Of a stretch of 64,000 bases of DNA, positions 9,230 through 18,708 are shown piece after piece. The translations under genes and the position numbers were made by a program. Within the stretch, counting starts at the first letter, position 1; every line of letters starts with the position of its first letter. Under the pieces are notes generated by a model. The model did not search any database, was not told where the DNA came from, and saw only the letters and a list, made by a program, of their open reading frames with translations. This DNA comes from CALBPI01 sp039033995 (GTDB lineage Bacteria > Pseudomonadota > Gammaproteobacteria > Steroidobacterales > Woeseiaceae). The stretch is taken from positions 7,028-71,027 of the forward strand of contig JBCCBP010000015.1 of NCBI GenBank assembly GCA_039033995.1, written 5' to 3'.

Positions 9230-9997
9230 CTAGATCTTCAACGAAGCGCCAGTATGTAGCATTTGGATATCGCGGCTGGGAATCGCCGCCTGCACCTGTT
9301 CGAAAATGGTGCTCTCATCGCCAGGCTTCATGGCGGTCAACCAGATCGCAGGCTCGTGATCCAGCTTGATCAAATCTTCAGCGAGCGTGCGCGGGCAGTA
9401 GTGGCCTGCCGCTTGCGCCAGCGCAGCCTGTTCGTCGGGGAAGGACACCTCGACCACCAGCGCTTTCAAGTCCGGCAGCGAATTCAGCAACGGCCACAAT
9501 GTGTTGTTGGTCGCGGTATCACCGCTAACCGCGAACACACCATCGGCATGGCTGATGCAGTAGCCCTGGGCCGGGACGGAGTGACGCACGTCCACCGCAT
9601 GAAACAGACGACCAGCGATTTCGACCATGCCACCCGGCTCTAACGCCTGGTAGCGAATGACCGGATTATGAACATCGGGCAGCTGGGCAAAGTCCGGCCA
9701 GATCTCCCAGTTGAAAATGTGCTTCTGGACAGTCGCAAGCGTCTCGCTGCGGCCATAGATTGTCATTGGGTCACCAATGCGAGCGTCAAACACGCTGTCA
9801 ATCAAGAATGGTAGCCCGGCGATATGATCGAGATGCGCGTGGGTTAGAAAGACGTGGCGGATTTGGCGCAGGTCGGCTAACGGCATGTCGCCCACACCGG
9901 TTCCTGCATCCAGCAGCACATCCGAATCGACGAGCATCGCCGAGGTTCTCGCACCTCCCCCGATACCGCCGCTGCATCCTAGCACTTTAATATCCAT
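9230..9997 (-). CDS. Metallo-beta-lactamase-fold hydrolase, class II cyclic-nucleotide phosphodiesterase-like
   Basis: This 255-residue cytoplasmic protein has the zinc-binding motif HAHLDH at about residues 53-58, the C-terminal Asp in SGDTATNN and later conserved residues, all typical of the metallo-beta-lactamase fold. The N-terminal MDIKVLGCSGG and the segment TSAMLVDSDVLLDAGTGVG resemble class II 3',5'-cyclic nucleotide phosphodiesterases (CpdP group) more than glyoxalases or RNase Z. The substrate is therefore probably a cyclic nucleotide, but that is family inference. It is divergent from ypjD, with a 153-nt shared upstream region. Confidence 0.78.
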   Translation of the reverse strand: MDIKVLGCSGGIGGGARTSAMLVDSDVLLDAGTGVGDMPLADLRQIRHVFLTHAHLDHIAGLPFLIDSVFDARIGDPMTIYGRSETLATVQKHIFNWEIWPDFAQLPDVHNPVIRYQALEPGGMVEIAGRLFHAVDVRHSVPAQGYCISHADGVFAVSGDTATNNTLWPLLNSLPDLKALVVEVSFPDEQAALAQAAGHYCPRTLAEDLIKLDHEPAIWLTAMKPGDESTIFEQVQAAIPSRDIQMLHTGASLKI

Positions 9998-10150
9998 ACG
10001 TTTTTACACCCCTGACGCCGTGCGTATCGTCACGCTTTCCGACGTCGCCAAACCGCTTGATAGGTGCGTGGTACGGACTTACCAAGATGCCAAGCATGTG
10101 CGATTATTCACCTTTGAGACGCAAGTTATGGCAGCGGGGCCGGGTTTTCT

Positions 10151-10948
10151 GTGTTTGTCTTCACAATTTTTGCCACCTACCTGGGTTCGGCAGCCGCACT
10201 ATTTACGCGGTTTTCGGACCAGCACGCTGCCGATAAAGGTCGTAACTTGCTGTTATTAATGATAGTTATCGCGATCGCGTTCCATGGCGGCATGTTGGCC
10301 AACCGCGTGCTTCTGAACCCGACGGTGGGCATCGGCCTCGCGGACGTTCTCAATGTCATCGGCTGGTTATTTGCCGTCATTGGGCTGTTCGCCGCATTTC
10401 AGCCGGGTTTTCGCGCACTCGGTGGCGTCGTGTTAGCCGCCAGCGCTGCCATGCTGACCCTGCAGTATCTCGCTGGCGTCAGCGAAACCGCACCGCTGTC
10501 CTGGCAACTGAAACTGCATGCGATGCTGTCCTTACTGGCCTATAGCTTTCTTGCGGCCGGTGCCATTCTGGCGCTCGCCTCGCTCGCGCAGGATCGCCAA
10601 TTGCGCGCGGCCCGTGTCACGCGCCTTACCAACCTGCTACCGCCGCTGTTGGCCACGGAGCAGTTTCTTGCCACACTGACCACATCCGGTTTTGTGTTCC
10701 TGCTGCTATCCGTTACCAGCGGTTTCGTGTTCATCGAGAGCCTGTTCACGCAACACCTCACACACAAAACAGTGTTATCACTCGTTGCACTGGCCATTTT
10801 TGGCGTGTTGGTGGTGGGCAGACGCGCCGCGGGATGGCGGGGACGCCGCATGTTGCAGTTGTATCTGGCCGCATTTGTCGTGCTCGTACTCGCCTATTTC
10901 GGCAGCAAACTGGTTTTGGAAGTCTTGCTGGACAAGCAATGGGGCTAA
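10151..10948 (+). CDS. ypjD: YpjD/CcsA-family inner-membrane protein (cytochrome c assembly-like)
   Basis: This 265-residue protein has eight predicted membrane segments and belongs to the CcsA/CcmC-like cytochrome c assembly superfamily. The neighbour set (ffh on one side, a CNNM/CorB gene on the other) is the conserved place of ypjD in gammaproteobacteria. The start is GTG at 10151. Family-type sequence includes LHAMLSLLAYSF and SGFVFIESLFTQHLTHKTVLSL. Its biochemical role is not firmly established; a part in haem or metal-ion export has been suggested for relatives. Confidence 0.85.
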   Translation: MFVFTIFATYLGSAAALFTRFSDQHAADKGRNLLLLMIVIAIAFHGGMLANRVLLNPTVGIGLADVLNVIGWLFAVIGLFAAFQPGFRALGGVVLAASAAMLTLQYLAGVSETAPLSWQLKLHAMLSLLAYSFLAAGAILALASLAQDRQLRAARVTRLTNLLPPLLATEQFLATLTTSGFVFLLLSVTSGFVFIESLFTQHLTHKTVLSLVALAIFGVLVVGRRAAGWRGRRMLQLYLAAFVVLVLAYFGSKLVLEVLLDKQWG

Positions 10949-10995
10949 TCCACACGCCCTGTCTACACTGACGCGGTCGAAGAGGGTTTCGCCTG

Positions 10996-12258
10996 TTGAA
11001 CGAGTTACCGCTGAGCCTGTTGTTCGCGATTCTATTCGGGTTGCTGCTGTGCTCGGCTTTTTTCTCCGGTACCGAAACGGCGCTGATGAGCCTGAATCGC
11101 TATCGGCTCCGGCATCGTGCGCGATCCGGTGTGCGCTCTGCCCGTATCGCCGAGAAGCTGTTGTCGAAACCGGATCGACTGATCGGTCTGATCCTGGTCG
11201 GCAACAACATTGTCAACATCGTCGCCACCCTGCTCGTCGGCTACATTAGTGGACGCATCGGCGGCGCTGCGCTGGTGCTCGGGCCACTGCTGCTGATTTT
11301 CGTCGTCCTGATTTTTGCCGAAGTCACGCCTAAAACGCTGGCCGCATTACATCCCGACCGCATCGCCATGCCCTCGGTCTATGTCTACTACCCGCTACTG
11401 AAGATCATGTATCCGCTGGTTTGGCTGACCAACCTGGTCGCCAACGGCGTGTTGCTGTTATTCGGCGTTCGCGCCAGTGAGATCGATGGGCAGGCATTGA
11501 GTCACGAGGAATTACGCACCGTTGTGAATGAGGCCGGGGCTTTGATCTCCAGGAAGTATCGCACGATGCTGACTGGAATCCTTGACCTCGAAAAAGTCTC
11601 TGTCGACGATGTCATGGTCCCACACAACGAAATCGTTGGCATCGATCTCGACGACGATATGGACGAGATCCTCGCCGTCATAGAAACCAGTCAACATACG
11701 CGACTGCCCGTTTACGAAGACAACATCGACCAGATTGTCGGCGTATTGCACATGCGCAGACTGGTACGCCACGGCACCAAGGCCGACCTCGACAAAGACA
11801 CGGTGCGCGCTGCAGTCACAGAGCCCTATTTCGTGCCAGAAGGGACGCCCCTCAGTGTTCAGTTGGTGCAGTTCCAGAAACGCAAATCAAGGCTCGCATT
11901 GGTCGTTGACGAATACGGGGATATCCAGGGCATGGTGACGCTCGAGGACATTCTTGAGGAAATCGTTGGCGAATTCACAACCGATCCGGGCAATGACCCC
12001 GAGGCCATCAAGCCACTGGATGAACATACCTACCTCGTCAGCGGTTCCGTACACGTACGCGACCTGAACAAACAATTGAGCTGGGATCTGCCGACGGACG
12101 GCGCGAAAACCGTCAACGGGCTTGTGCAGGAGCAGTTGGAAACCATTCCGGAAGCCGGCACGCAGCTAACCGTCGGAAACTGTCACATCGAGATCGTCGA
12201 AAGTAACGACAGTATGGTGGTGGAAGCGCGAATGCGCACCGAGTCTGAGGCGCATTGA
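10996..12258 (+). CDS. CNNM/CorB-family membrane protein with CBS pair and CorC-HlyC domain
   Basis: The 420-residue protein has an N-terminal DUF21/CNNM membrane domain (about residues 1-170: FSGTETALMSLNRYRL, LIGLILVGNNIVNI, AEVTPKTLAALHP), two CBS domains (about 190-320; VDDVMVPHNEIVGID, LALVVDEYGDIQGMVTLEDILEEIVGE) and a C-terminal CorC/HlyC transporter-associated domain. Relatives act in magnesium export or homeostasis. The start is TTG at 10996, supported by GAGGG about 9 nt upstream. It is co-directional with ypjD (47 nt gap), and its end lies 10 nt from the end of convergent radA. Confidence 0.93.
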   Translation: MNELPLSLLFAILFGLLLCSAFFSGTETALMSLNRYRLRHRARSGVRSARIAEKLLSKPDRLIGLILVGNNIVNIVATLLVGYISGRIGGAALVLGPLLLIFVVLIFAEVTPKTLAALHPDRIAMPSVYVYYPLLKIMYPLVWLTNLVANGVLLLFGVRASEIDGQALSHEELRTVVNEAGALISRKYRTMLTGILDLEKVSVDDVMVPHNEIVGIDLDDDMDEILAVIETSQHTRLPVYEDNIDQIVGVLHMRRLVRHGTKADLDKDTVRAAVTEPYFVPEGTPLSVQLVQFQKRKSRLALVVDEYGDIQGMVTLEDILEEIVGEFTTDPGNDPEAIKPLDEHTYLVSGSVHVRDLNKQLSWDLPTDGAKTVNGLVQEQLETIPEAGTQLTVGNCHIEIVESNDSMVVEARMRTESEAH

Positions 12259-12268
12259 CGACGCGCGC

Positions 12269-13636
12269 TTAACTGACAGCGTGCAAGGCCTCCTCCAGGC
12301 GCGTCACTGGAATCACCTCGAGACCTTTGATCGCCTTTCTCGGCGCGTTGGCCTTTGGCACGATCGCGCGTTGAAAACCCTGCTTGGCCGCTTCACGCAA
12401 ACGTTCTTCACCGTACCGCACCGGACGCACCTCACCGGCCAGACCGAGCTCACCAAAACTCGCTAAACCGAGATCCAGTGCGCGATCACGAAAACTTGAA
12501 ACGGTGGCCAGCACAGCCGGCAGATCACCGGCGGTTTCATTAATCCGAATACCACCGACAACATTCAGGAATACGTCTTCACCCGCCAGCGAAATACCAC
12601 CATGCCGCTGCAACACGGCCAATAGCAGTGACAGGCGATTTTGATCAATGCCCTGCGCCAGGCGGCGCGGGTGGCCACCAAAAGCGTCAGCCACCAAGGC
12701 CTGCACTTCGATTAACACCGGTCGACTCCCTTCCCAGGTGATTGTCACCACGCTACCGGGTACGGCCGCGTTGTCGCGCGAGAGAAAAATCGCGGATGGG
12801 TTTGACACCTCTCGAAAGCCATTGTCCTGCATGGCGAACATACCCATTTCGCTCGCTGCACCGAAGCGATTCTTGACCGCTCTGACGATGGAATAGCGAC
12901 TGCTAGGATCGCTTTCGAAGTACAACACGGTATCGACCATATGCTCGACGACGCGCGGCCCGGCGATCACACCCTCTTTGGTCACGTGGCCGACGATAAA
13001 TACACTGGTGCCAGAGGTCTTGGCGAAACGCGTCAATTGACCGACACACTCTCGAAGTTGTGCAACAGCGCCAGCAGCGCCGGACTGGTTCTCGGATACC
13101 AGTGTTTGCATCGAGTCGACGACCAAGACCGTGGCGTGTTGTGCCGCCGCTGTCGCGATGATGCTCTCCACCGCCGTCTCGGCCAGCAACGTCAGTGGTT
13201 GATCGGCGACGCCGAGTCGTTTGGCGCGTGCCGCGACCTGCTGCACACTCTCTTCGCCTGTCACGTAGAGCGCTTTGGCCTGTCCCGCGAGATTGGCGGT
13301 GACCTGTAGCAATAGGGTCGACTTACCGACGCCGGGATCGCCACCTAACAAGACGACAGCACCATCGACAACGCCACCGCCCAACACACGATCAAACTCA
13401 CTGAAACCGGTGGCGCGACGCTGCGTCGTACGCGGATCGGATGTCGCGACCTCAGCCAGCTGGGCTACGCTCCGGTCGCCAGCATAGCCGCTGCGCGAAC
13501 CGGTCAGACTGGCAGCCGCCACCGGCGCCAATTCCTCCAGCGTATTCCAGGCGCCGCAATCCGGACACTGACCTTGCCATTTGGGCGCGATCGCACCACA
13601 AGCGGTACAACTGTAGCGTGTAGAAGACTTCGGCAT
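12269..13636 (-). CDS. radA: DNA repair protein RadA
   Basis: RadA is a RecA-like branch-migration ATPase used in recombinational repair. The 455-residue protein starts at 13636 with a C4 zinc finger (CTACGAIAPKWQGQCPDCG), followed by Walker A GDPGVGKSTLLL, Walker B VLVVDSM, the RadA-specific KNRFG motif in AVKNRFGAASEMGMF, and a Lon-like C-terminal domain. Start choice: the zinc finger begins directly after this ATG. Confidence 0.98.
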   Translation of the reverse strand: MPKSSTRYSCTACGAIAPKWQGQCPDCGAWNTLEELAPVAAASLTGSRSGYAGDRSVAQLAEVATSDPRTTQRRATGFSEFDRVLGGGVVDGAVVLLGGDPGVGKSTLLLQVTANLAGQAKALYVTGEESVQQVAARAKRLGVADQPLTLLAETAVESIIATAAAQHATVLVVDSMQTLVSENQSGAAGAVAQLRECVGQLTRFAKTSGTSVFIVGHVTKEGVIAGPRVVEHMVDTVLYFESDPSSRYSIVRAVKNRFGAASEMGMFAMQDNGFREVSNPSAIFLSRDNAAVPGSVVTITWEGSRPVLIEVQALVADAFGGHPRRLAQGIDQNRLSLLLAVLQRHGGISLAGEDVFLNVVGGIRINETAGDLPAVLATVSSFRDRALDLGLASFGELGLAGEVRPVRYGEERLREAAKQGFQRAIVPKANAPRKAIKGLEVIPVTRLEEALHAVS

Positions 13637-13725
13637 AGGGGAAAAGCGGAACTGGTTCACGAAAGGCGCAACTATCGCCCGCTTTACAGAATACGTCAAA
13701 ATGCTAACTGCTTCGCATTAAGTTT

Positions 13726-15891
13726 TTGACGAAAAATCTAAACTTCGCCGCGGTTATGAAGAAACAACTTGCGATACCACTGGGCCGTCAGATTCAGCTG
13801 GCCGTCTGCGTTTTCGTGCTACTGCCGGCGACGCTTAGTTTTGGCCCCGCTAGCCAGTGGTTCGAGCGACTGGACCTCGGTCTGCGACAACTGACAACGC
13901 CCAATGCGCAGGTCGCCGATCACCAGCAGCCTTTGCTGGTCGCAATCGATCCGGCACCCATCACGAATGAACAGCTGACCGCGCTCGTTAGCAAACTCGA
14001 CCGCGCGAAGAGCGTAACGTTAATCGACCCGATTGTCGGCAGCGATCCGGCACTGGTCGAAGCCGTCCGTTACCACGGTGCCGTTTATGTCACCGATCGG
14101 ACCGACAAGGACGGCAATATGAGCGATGCGGAGATCCGCGCTGCAGCGCGAGACACGGGTCATGCGGTATTACCCGGCAATAGTCGCGATCGACATCAGG
14201 GCCTGCAAGCTTGGAAATTATCCGGCAGTGTCATGCGCAGCAGCGCAGCGCTACAACCCCTGCTGCCCAGCGAGAATTGGCGTCGCAACAATGAGCGCAT
14301 TTACCTCTACCCGCAGGCACGACTGATCCAGAATCGCGTCGCCCCCCTCGAGCCGATCACGGCGACCGCTTTGCTCGCGCGCGACGATGCGCAAGTCGAC
14401 ATGCAGGTGCGAGACAAGCATGTGTTCGTTGGCGAGCTTGGCACAACGAACGCCGCGCGCGGCGACTTCGTTGATGCGCGCCTCATTCGCTTCGGCAAAA
14501 CTCATGCGGCGCTCGCGAGCGGCGAGGTGTTGTTACAACCCGAGTGGGCCATGACGCTCAGTTGGTTGATCATCGCTGTTGGCATGTTCACGCTGGTGTC
14601 CGCGATGTGGCGCGAATCACGCCACGTGATCGCGATCGGCGCCTTGACACTCGCAGTGTTCATGCTGGTCGCTCAGTGGTTTCTGGCCAACCAATTCGCG
14701 CTGCAGATCGATATCTTGAGGCCCTTGGTCGCATTGGTGTCGGGATGCATCATCTGTTTTTGGCTGACGCCAGACCGAAAATCAAAACGTCGTGAGAGCT
14801 TTCGCAGCGGCTTGAAGTATCTGCGTGCGGGTCGACTGGATGCGGCTTTCCGTGTACTGCGTGCCTGCCCGCCACATCCATCTTTGATGCCGACCTTGTA
14901 CAAGCTTGCGATCGCGTTTGAAAAGCGCAATCAGCCGGAGCAGGCACGCGCCGTGTTCGCTTACATGGGCCGTCGCGACAAACTGCCGGGGACCCCGCCG
15001 GCAGCACCGAGCAACCCACGGCGCGAGGCACTGGCGGACGAAGTACCGGAACGCCTCGGCCGCTACGAGATTTTGCGGGCGCTTGGCAAAGGTGCCATGG
15101 GCGGTGTGTTTCTTGGGCGAGACCCACGCATCAATCGATTGATCGCACTCAAACTTGTCTCTTTCCGGCAATATGACGACGAATCTGTCATGGTTGAGAT
15201 GCGCTCGCGCTTCTTCCGTGAGGCCGAATCAGTTGGACGCCTAACCCACCCTTGTATCACTGCTGTCTATGATTCTGGCGAAGAGGAAGGCCTCGGCTAT
15301 ATCGCCATGGAATACGCGCCCGGCACACAGCTGACGCTGCATACGGCGACCGATAAGTTACTTGATCCGGTCACGGTATTGCAGATTGGCATCAAGGTTG
15401 CGGAGGCGCTCGACTACGCGCACGGCGAACATGTCGTACACCGCGATATCAAGCCCGCCAACCTGCTGTTCGATGCCCAGAGCGAAACTGTCAAAGTAAC
15501 GGACTTCGGCGTGGCGAAACTGGTTGATGCCGAGCGCACCCAAACGGGCATCATTCTCGGCACACCTTCCTACATGTCGCCTGAGCAGGCACGTGGCGAC
15601 GTTGTCACGGGCAGTTCTGACTTATTCTCACTTGGTGTTACCCTATATGAGTTATTAACGGGGAACGTGCCGTTTCACGGCAAGTCAATCGCAGAATTGA
15701 TGACGGCGATCACAGAGAAAACACCCGCAGCGATCTCTTCGGTGCGACCGGGCCTGCCTGAGGCACTCGATAATTTCATGCAAAAGGCATTAGCGAAGCA
15801 GCCAGAGAACCGCTTCGTGGATGGCAACGATATGGCGTTTGCCCTGCGGGAGTGCGTCTCCGCAATGTTCGGCAGAGTGGTCAACGAGTAG
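13726..15891 (+). CDS. Receptor-type Ser/Thr protein kinase with CHASE2-like sensor
   Basis: The protein has 721 residues. A membrane helix (about 23-40) precedes a probable periplasmic CHASE2-like sensor (41-276), then three close membrane helices (277-294, 300-320, 331-346), a short TPR-like helical stretch (355-415) and a cytoplasmic Hanks-type kinase (445-715). The kinase motifs are complete: GKGAMG loop, IALKLV lysine (476), HRDIKPAN catalytic loop (572-579), DFG (593-595) and MSPEQA. It is an RD kinase and probably active. The start is TTG at 13726 or ATG at 13756; neither has a good ribosome site. The next two genes are a PP2C phosphatase (7 nt gap) and an FHA protein, which makes a writer/eraser/reader set. 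The sensed signal is unknown. Confidence 0.9.
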   Translation: MTKNLNFAAVMKKQLAIPLGRQIQLAVCVFVLLPATLSFGPASQWFERLDLGLRQLTTPNAQVADHQQPLLVAIDPAPITNEQLTALVSKLDRAKSVTLIDPIVGSDPALVEAVRYHGAVYVTDRTDKDGNMSDAEIRAAARDTGHAVLPGNSRDRHQGLQAWKLSGSVMRSSAALQPLLPSENWRRNNERIYLYPQARLIQNRVAPLEPITATALLARDDAQVDMQVRDKHVFVGELGTTNAARGDFVDARLIRFGKTHAALASGEVLLQPEWAMTLSWLIIAVGMFTLVSAMWRESRHVIAIGALTLAVFMLVAQWFLANQFALQIDILRPLVALVSGCIICFWLTPDRKSKRRESFRSGLKYLRAGRLDAAFRVLRACPPHPSLMPTLYKLAIAFEKRNQPEQARAVFAYMGRRDKLPGTPPAAPSNPRREALADEVPERLGRYEILRALGKGAMGGVFLGRDPRINRLIALKLVSFRQYDDESVMVEMRSRFFREAESVGRLTHPCITAVYDSGEEEGLGYIAMEYAPGTQLTLHTATDKLLDPVTVLQIGIKVAEALDYAHGEHVVHRDIKPANLLFDAQSETVKVTDFGVAKLVDAERTQTGIILGTPSYMSPEQARGDVVTGSSDLFSLGVTLYELLTGNVPFHGKSIAELMTAITEKTPAAISSVRPGLPEALDNFMQKALAKQPENRFVDGNDMAFALRECVSAMFGRVVNE

Positions 15892-15898
15892 TAAGGCC

Positions 15899-16726
15899 AT
15901 GAGCATCAAGGGCAAGATCAAGTTTTCTGCGCTGACAGACACGGGACGCGTACGCGATCACAACGAAGATGCGATCGCGACCAATTCCGAGGCGGGGCTG
16001 CTGGTGCTGGCTGACGGCATGGGCGGCTACAATGCCGGCGAAGTCGCCAGCGGGATTGCCGTAAAGACTGTCTATGGCCTGCTCAGCGATGCGGTGTTAC
16101 GCGAGAAACGCGGCGAGATAGAGTCGACCACCGGATTGATGCGACAAACCATCGCTTTGCGCGACGGAGTCCGGCGCGCCAACAAGATCATTCACCAGAC
16201 CGCCCAAAGCCAGCCGCAGTGCGAAGGCATGGGCACGACCATCGTCGCCGGGCTGTTCTACGACAACCGCTTGTCGATTGCGCATGTGGGAGATTCTCGG
16301 CTGTACCGGCTGCGCGGTGGCGAATTGACGCAAATCACGCTGGATCATTCGCTGTTACAGGAACTGATCGATCGCGGATTTTACTCAGAAGAAGAAGCAC
16401 AGCGCTCGACAAACAGGAATTATGTGACGCGGGCACTGGGCGTCGAGGCCCAGGTTGAAGTAGAAATACAGGAGACCGAGGTCCAGGTTGGCGATATCTA
16501 CCTGCTGTGCTCCGACGGGTTACCCGACATGGTTGAGGACGAAGATATACACTTAACCATAACCACGTTTAGTGATAACCTAGATACAGCGTCTAAGCAA
16601 TTGATAAAGCTAGCGAACGAGCATGGCGGCAGAGACAACATCTCGGTGATGCTGGCTCATGTCAAAGATTCATTCCCGGCGAAGACGGGAATATTGAAAA
16701 AGATTGGAAAGTGGCTCGGCAAATAG
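15899..16726 (+). CDS. PP2C-family protein phosphatase (Stp1/PrpC type)
   Basis: This 275-residue soluble, metal-dependent Ser/Thr phosphatase probably reverses the action of the kinase encoded 7 nt upstream. The motifs in order are DTGRVRDHNEDA, LADGMGGYNAGE, MGTTIVAG, AHVGDSRLYRL, CSDGLPDMVED and GGRDNISVML, covering the usual metal-ligand aspartates. ATG at 15899 is the conserved start; the frame also runs back into the kinase gene. SDGL is followed by P rather than the more common T or S, a small change. Confidence 0.95.
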   Translation: MSIKGKIKFSALTDTGRVRDHNEDAIATNSEAGLLVLADGMGGYNAGEVASGIAVKTVYGLLSDAVLREKRGEIESTTGLMRQTIALRDGVRRANKIIHQTAQSQPQCEGMGTTIVAGLFYDNRLSIAHVGDSRLYRLRGGELTQITLDHSLLQELIDRGFYSEEEAQRSTNRNYVTRALGVEAQVEVEIQETEVQVGDIYLLCSDGLPDMVEDEDIHLTITTFSDNLDTASKQLIKLANEHGGRDNISVMLAHVKDSFPAKTGILKKIGKWLGK

Positions 16727-16817
16727 CTGCGGCACATGGAAGCAATAAGTTACTTGGGGGCAGCTGCGGGTAAGCCGGCGGTTGCACAGATCAACACAAT
16801 CAAGAAGTGAAAAGACT

Positions 16818-17561
16818 ATGGCACGGCTGGTATTAAGCCTGGGTGATCAGGTGCTCGCAGAGTACAACATGACCAAGGAGCGCTACACGATTGGGCGCTT
16901 GCCCGATAACGACGTACGGATCGACAATCCGTCCGTGAGTGGTCACCATTGTCTGATCATCAACATCCTGAACGACTCATTTCTTGAGGACCTGAACAGC
17001 ACCAATGGTACCTACGTCGGCGGCAAGCTGATCAAGAAGCACGCATTGCAGCACGGCGATACGATCACGATCGGCCACCATCAGCTGCGCTATGTCGACG
17101 CGCAGAATGCCGATCCGGAGCAGGAAGAATTTGAGGCCACGATGGTCATTTCGCAGACCAAGCCGGATCCTGCGAAAATCGAAGCGGCCGCAGAAGCGCT
17201 GCAGCAAGCGACTCCGGAAAACGACGGCACCGGCACCAGCGCTGTGGAAACATCAGCGATGCTCGACCCGAAAGAAAAGCCCAATGCGCTGCCAACGGCC
17301 AAGCTGCAGGTTCTGTCGGGCAATTTCGCGGGTCGCGAACTGGAGCTTAGCAAAGCACTGACAACACTCGGTCGTCCGGGCATTCAGGTCGCGGCGATCA
17401 CGCGTCGCTCAGAAGGCTTCTTTATTGTCCACGTTGAAAGCGGCGATGGTCGCGGTATGCCGTCGGTCAATGGCGAAGAACTGACCGGTCAAGCGCGTAA
17501 GCTGCTCGACAATGATGTTGTGGAACTCGCGGGCGTCAAGATGGGCTTCTATCTGACCTGA
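16818..17561 (+). CDS. FHA-domain protein, phosphothreonine reader
   Basis: The protein has 247 residues. The N-terminal FHA domain (about 20-95) keeps the phosphopeptide-binding residues: GR in YTIGRLPDND, S-x-x-H in SVSGHH and the NSTNGTYV loop. After an acidic/Ala-rich linker (about 100-150), the C-terminal part (about 160-245) looks like a second, degenerate FHA: TLGRPGIQ, then PSVNGEEL and DNDVVELAGV, without the usual S-x-x-H. It follows the kinase and phosphatase genes on the same strand, so it is probably their substrate or effector adaptor. ATG at 16818 was chosen because the FHA strand begins right there. Confidence 0.88.
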   Translation: MARLVLSLGDQVLAEYNMTKERYTIGRLPDNDVRIDNPSVSGHHCLIINILNDSFLEDLNSTNGTYVGGKLIKKHALQHGDTITIGHHQLRYVDAQNADPEQEEFEATMVISQTKPDPAKIEAAAEALQQATPENDGTGTSAVETSAMLDPKEKPNALPTAKLQVLSGNFAGRELELSKALTTLGRPGIQVAAITRRSEGFFIVHVESGDGRGMPSVNGEELTGQARKLLDNDVVELAGVKMGFYLT

Positions 17562-17606
17562 GTGTTCGGTGGTCGCTCTCGCAGCCCTGCCCGCTCTACA
17601 AAGGGC

Positions 17607-18701
17607 CTAGCGGTAGTCGCGTCGAACTCGCTCGGATACCCGTGTCACGAGCTCGTAGGAGATCGTACCAAGGCTGTCGGCCACTGACTCAGTGGGCAAT
17701 TGGTCGCCCCACATCTGTACGATGCTGCCGTAGTCGGCGTCTGGCGCCGCGGACAGATCGATCGCCAACATATCCATCGACACCCGTCCCGCGAGCGTGC
17801 AGCGTTGCCCGTCAACCATGATCGGCGTGCCGTCTGGCAGCATGCGCGGATAGCCGTCGCCATAGCCGGCTGCCGCGATACCAATACGCATTTCATACGG
17901 CGCAACAAAGCGCCCGCCATAACCAACCCGCGCGCCGGCATCGATAGTCTTGACTGCGATCAGGCGCGTCTCGAAATTCATAACCGGCTTCAGCCCTAGC
18001 GAGGCCGCTGACGCTGTGCCGAATGGCGAAATGCCGTACAGCGCGACGCCGGGGCGTAACCATTGCCGCGCGCCGGGCCATGCATTGGAGAGCGACACGT
18101 CCGATTGAAACAAGGCGGCTGAATTCGCGAGACTGACCGCGCCGTCAAAGGTCTCGCTGCACGCGACAAACTGGGCGAGCTGCGCCTGCATACTGCCGCC
18201 ATCCGGCACGTCGGCACTGGCGAAGTGTGTCATCAACCGTACCTCGGCAACCTGCTGCGTCTCCGCAAGCCTTGAGAAAACCGCCGGCAGCTCGGCGGGG
18301 TCGAAGCCGAGGCGGTGCATGCCGGTTTCGACCTTGACCCAGACCACACCGATCGACACCGTAGGGTGCTGCTCCAGCAGATCCAGTTGCTCTGTGGTGT
18401 GCACCACCAGTTCGCAATCGAGCGCCGCCGCAGTCTGTAAACCCGGCGGATCAAATACGCCCTCGAGCAACACAATCGGTTGCGTAATCCCGGCGTCTCG
18501 TAGTTGCGCTGCAGACTCGGTGCGGGCAACGGCGAGGCTGTCTGCATCGGTCAGCGCCTTGGCGACCGGCAATAGCCCGTGACCATAGGCATTCGCCTTG
18601 ACCATAGCCATGATCGGCATGCCCGGTCTGTGCGATCGAATCTGTGCGAGATTGTGGCGCAGCGCTGCCAGGTCGACACGCGCCGTTGCGGTGAAATACA
18701 T
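17607..18701 (-). CDS. alr: Alanine racemase
   Basis: This 364-residue PLP enzyme interconverts L- and D-alanine for peptidoglycan. The PLP lysine lies in AMVKANAYGHG near the N-terminus, and the catalytic tyrosine region is represented by RVGYGGRFVAPYEM and AAAGYGDGYPRML. The start at 18701 lies 7 nt after the dnaB stop, so alr is the last gene of the rpsF-to-alr run. Upstream frame sequence overlaps dnaB and is not conserved. Confidence 0.97.
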   Translation of the reverse strand: MYFTATARVDLAALRHNLAQIRSHRPGMPIMAMVKANAYGHGLLPVAKALTDADSLAVARTESAAQLRDAGITQPIVLLEGVFDPPGLQTAAALDCELVVHTTEQLDLLEQHPTVSIGVVWVKVETGMHRLGFDPAELPAVFSRLAETQQVAEVRLMTHFASADVPDGGSMQAQLAQFVACSETFDGAVSLANSAALFQSDVSLSNAWPGARQWLRPGVALYGISPFGTASAASLGLKPVMNFETRLIAVKTIDAGARVGYGGRFVAPYEMRIGIAAAGYGDGYPRMLPDGTPIMVDGQRCTLAGRVSMDMLAIDLSAAPDADYGSIVQMWGDQLPTESVADSLGTISYELVTRVSERVRRDYR

Positions 18702-18708
18702 CGTCGAC

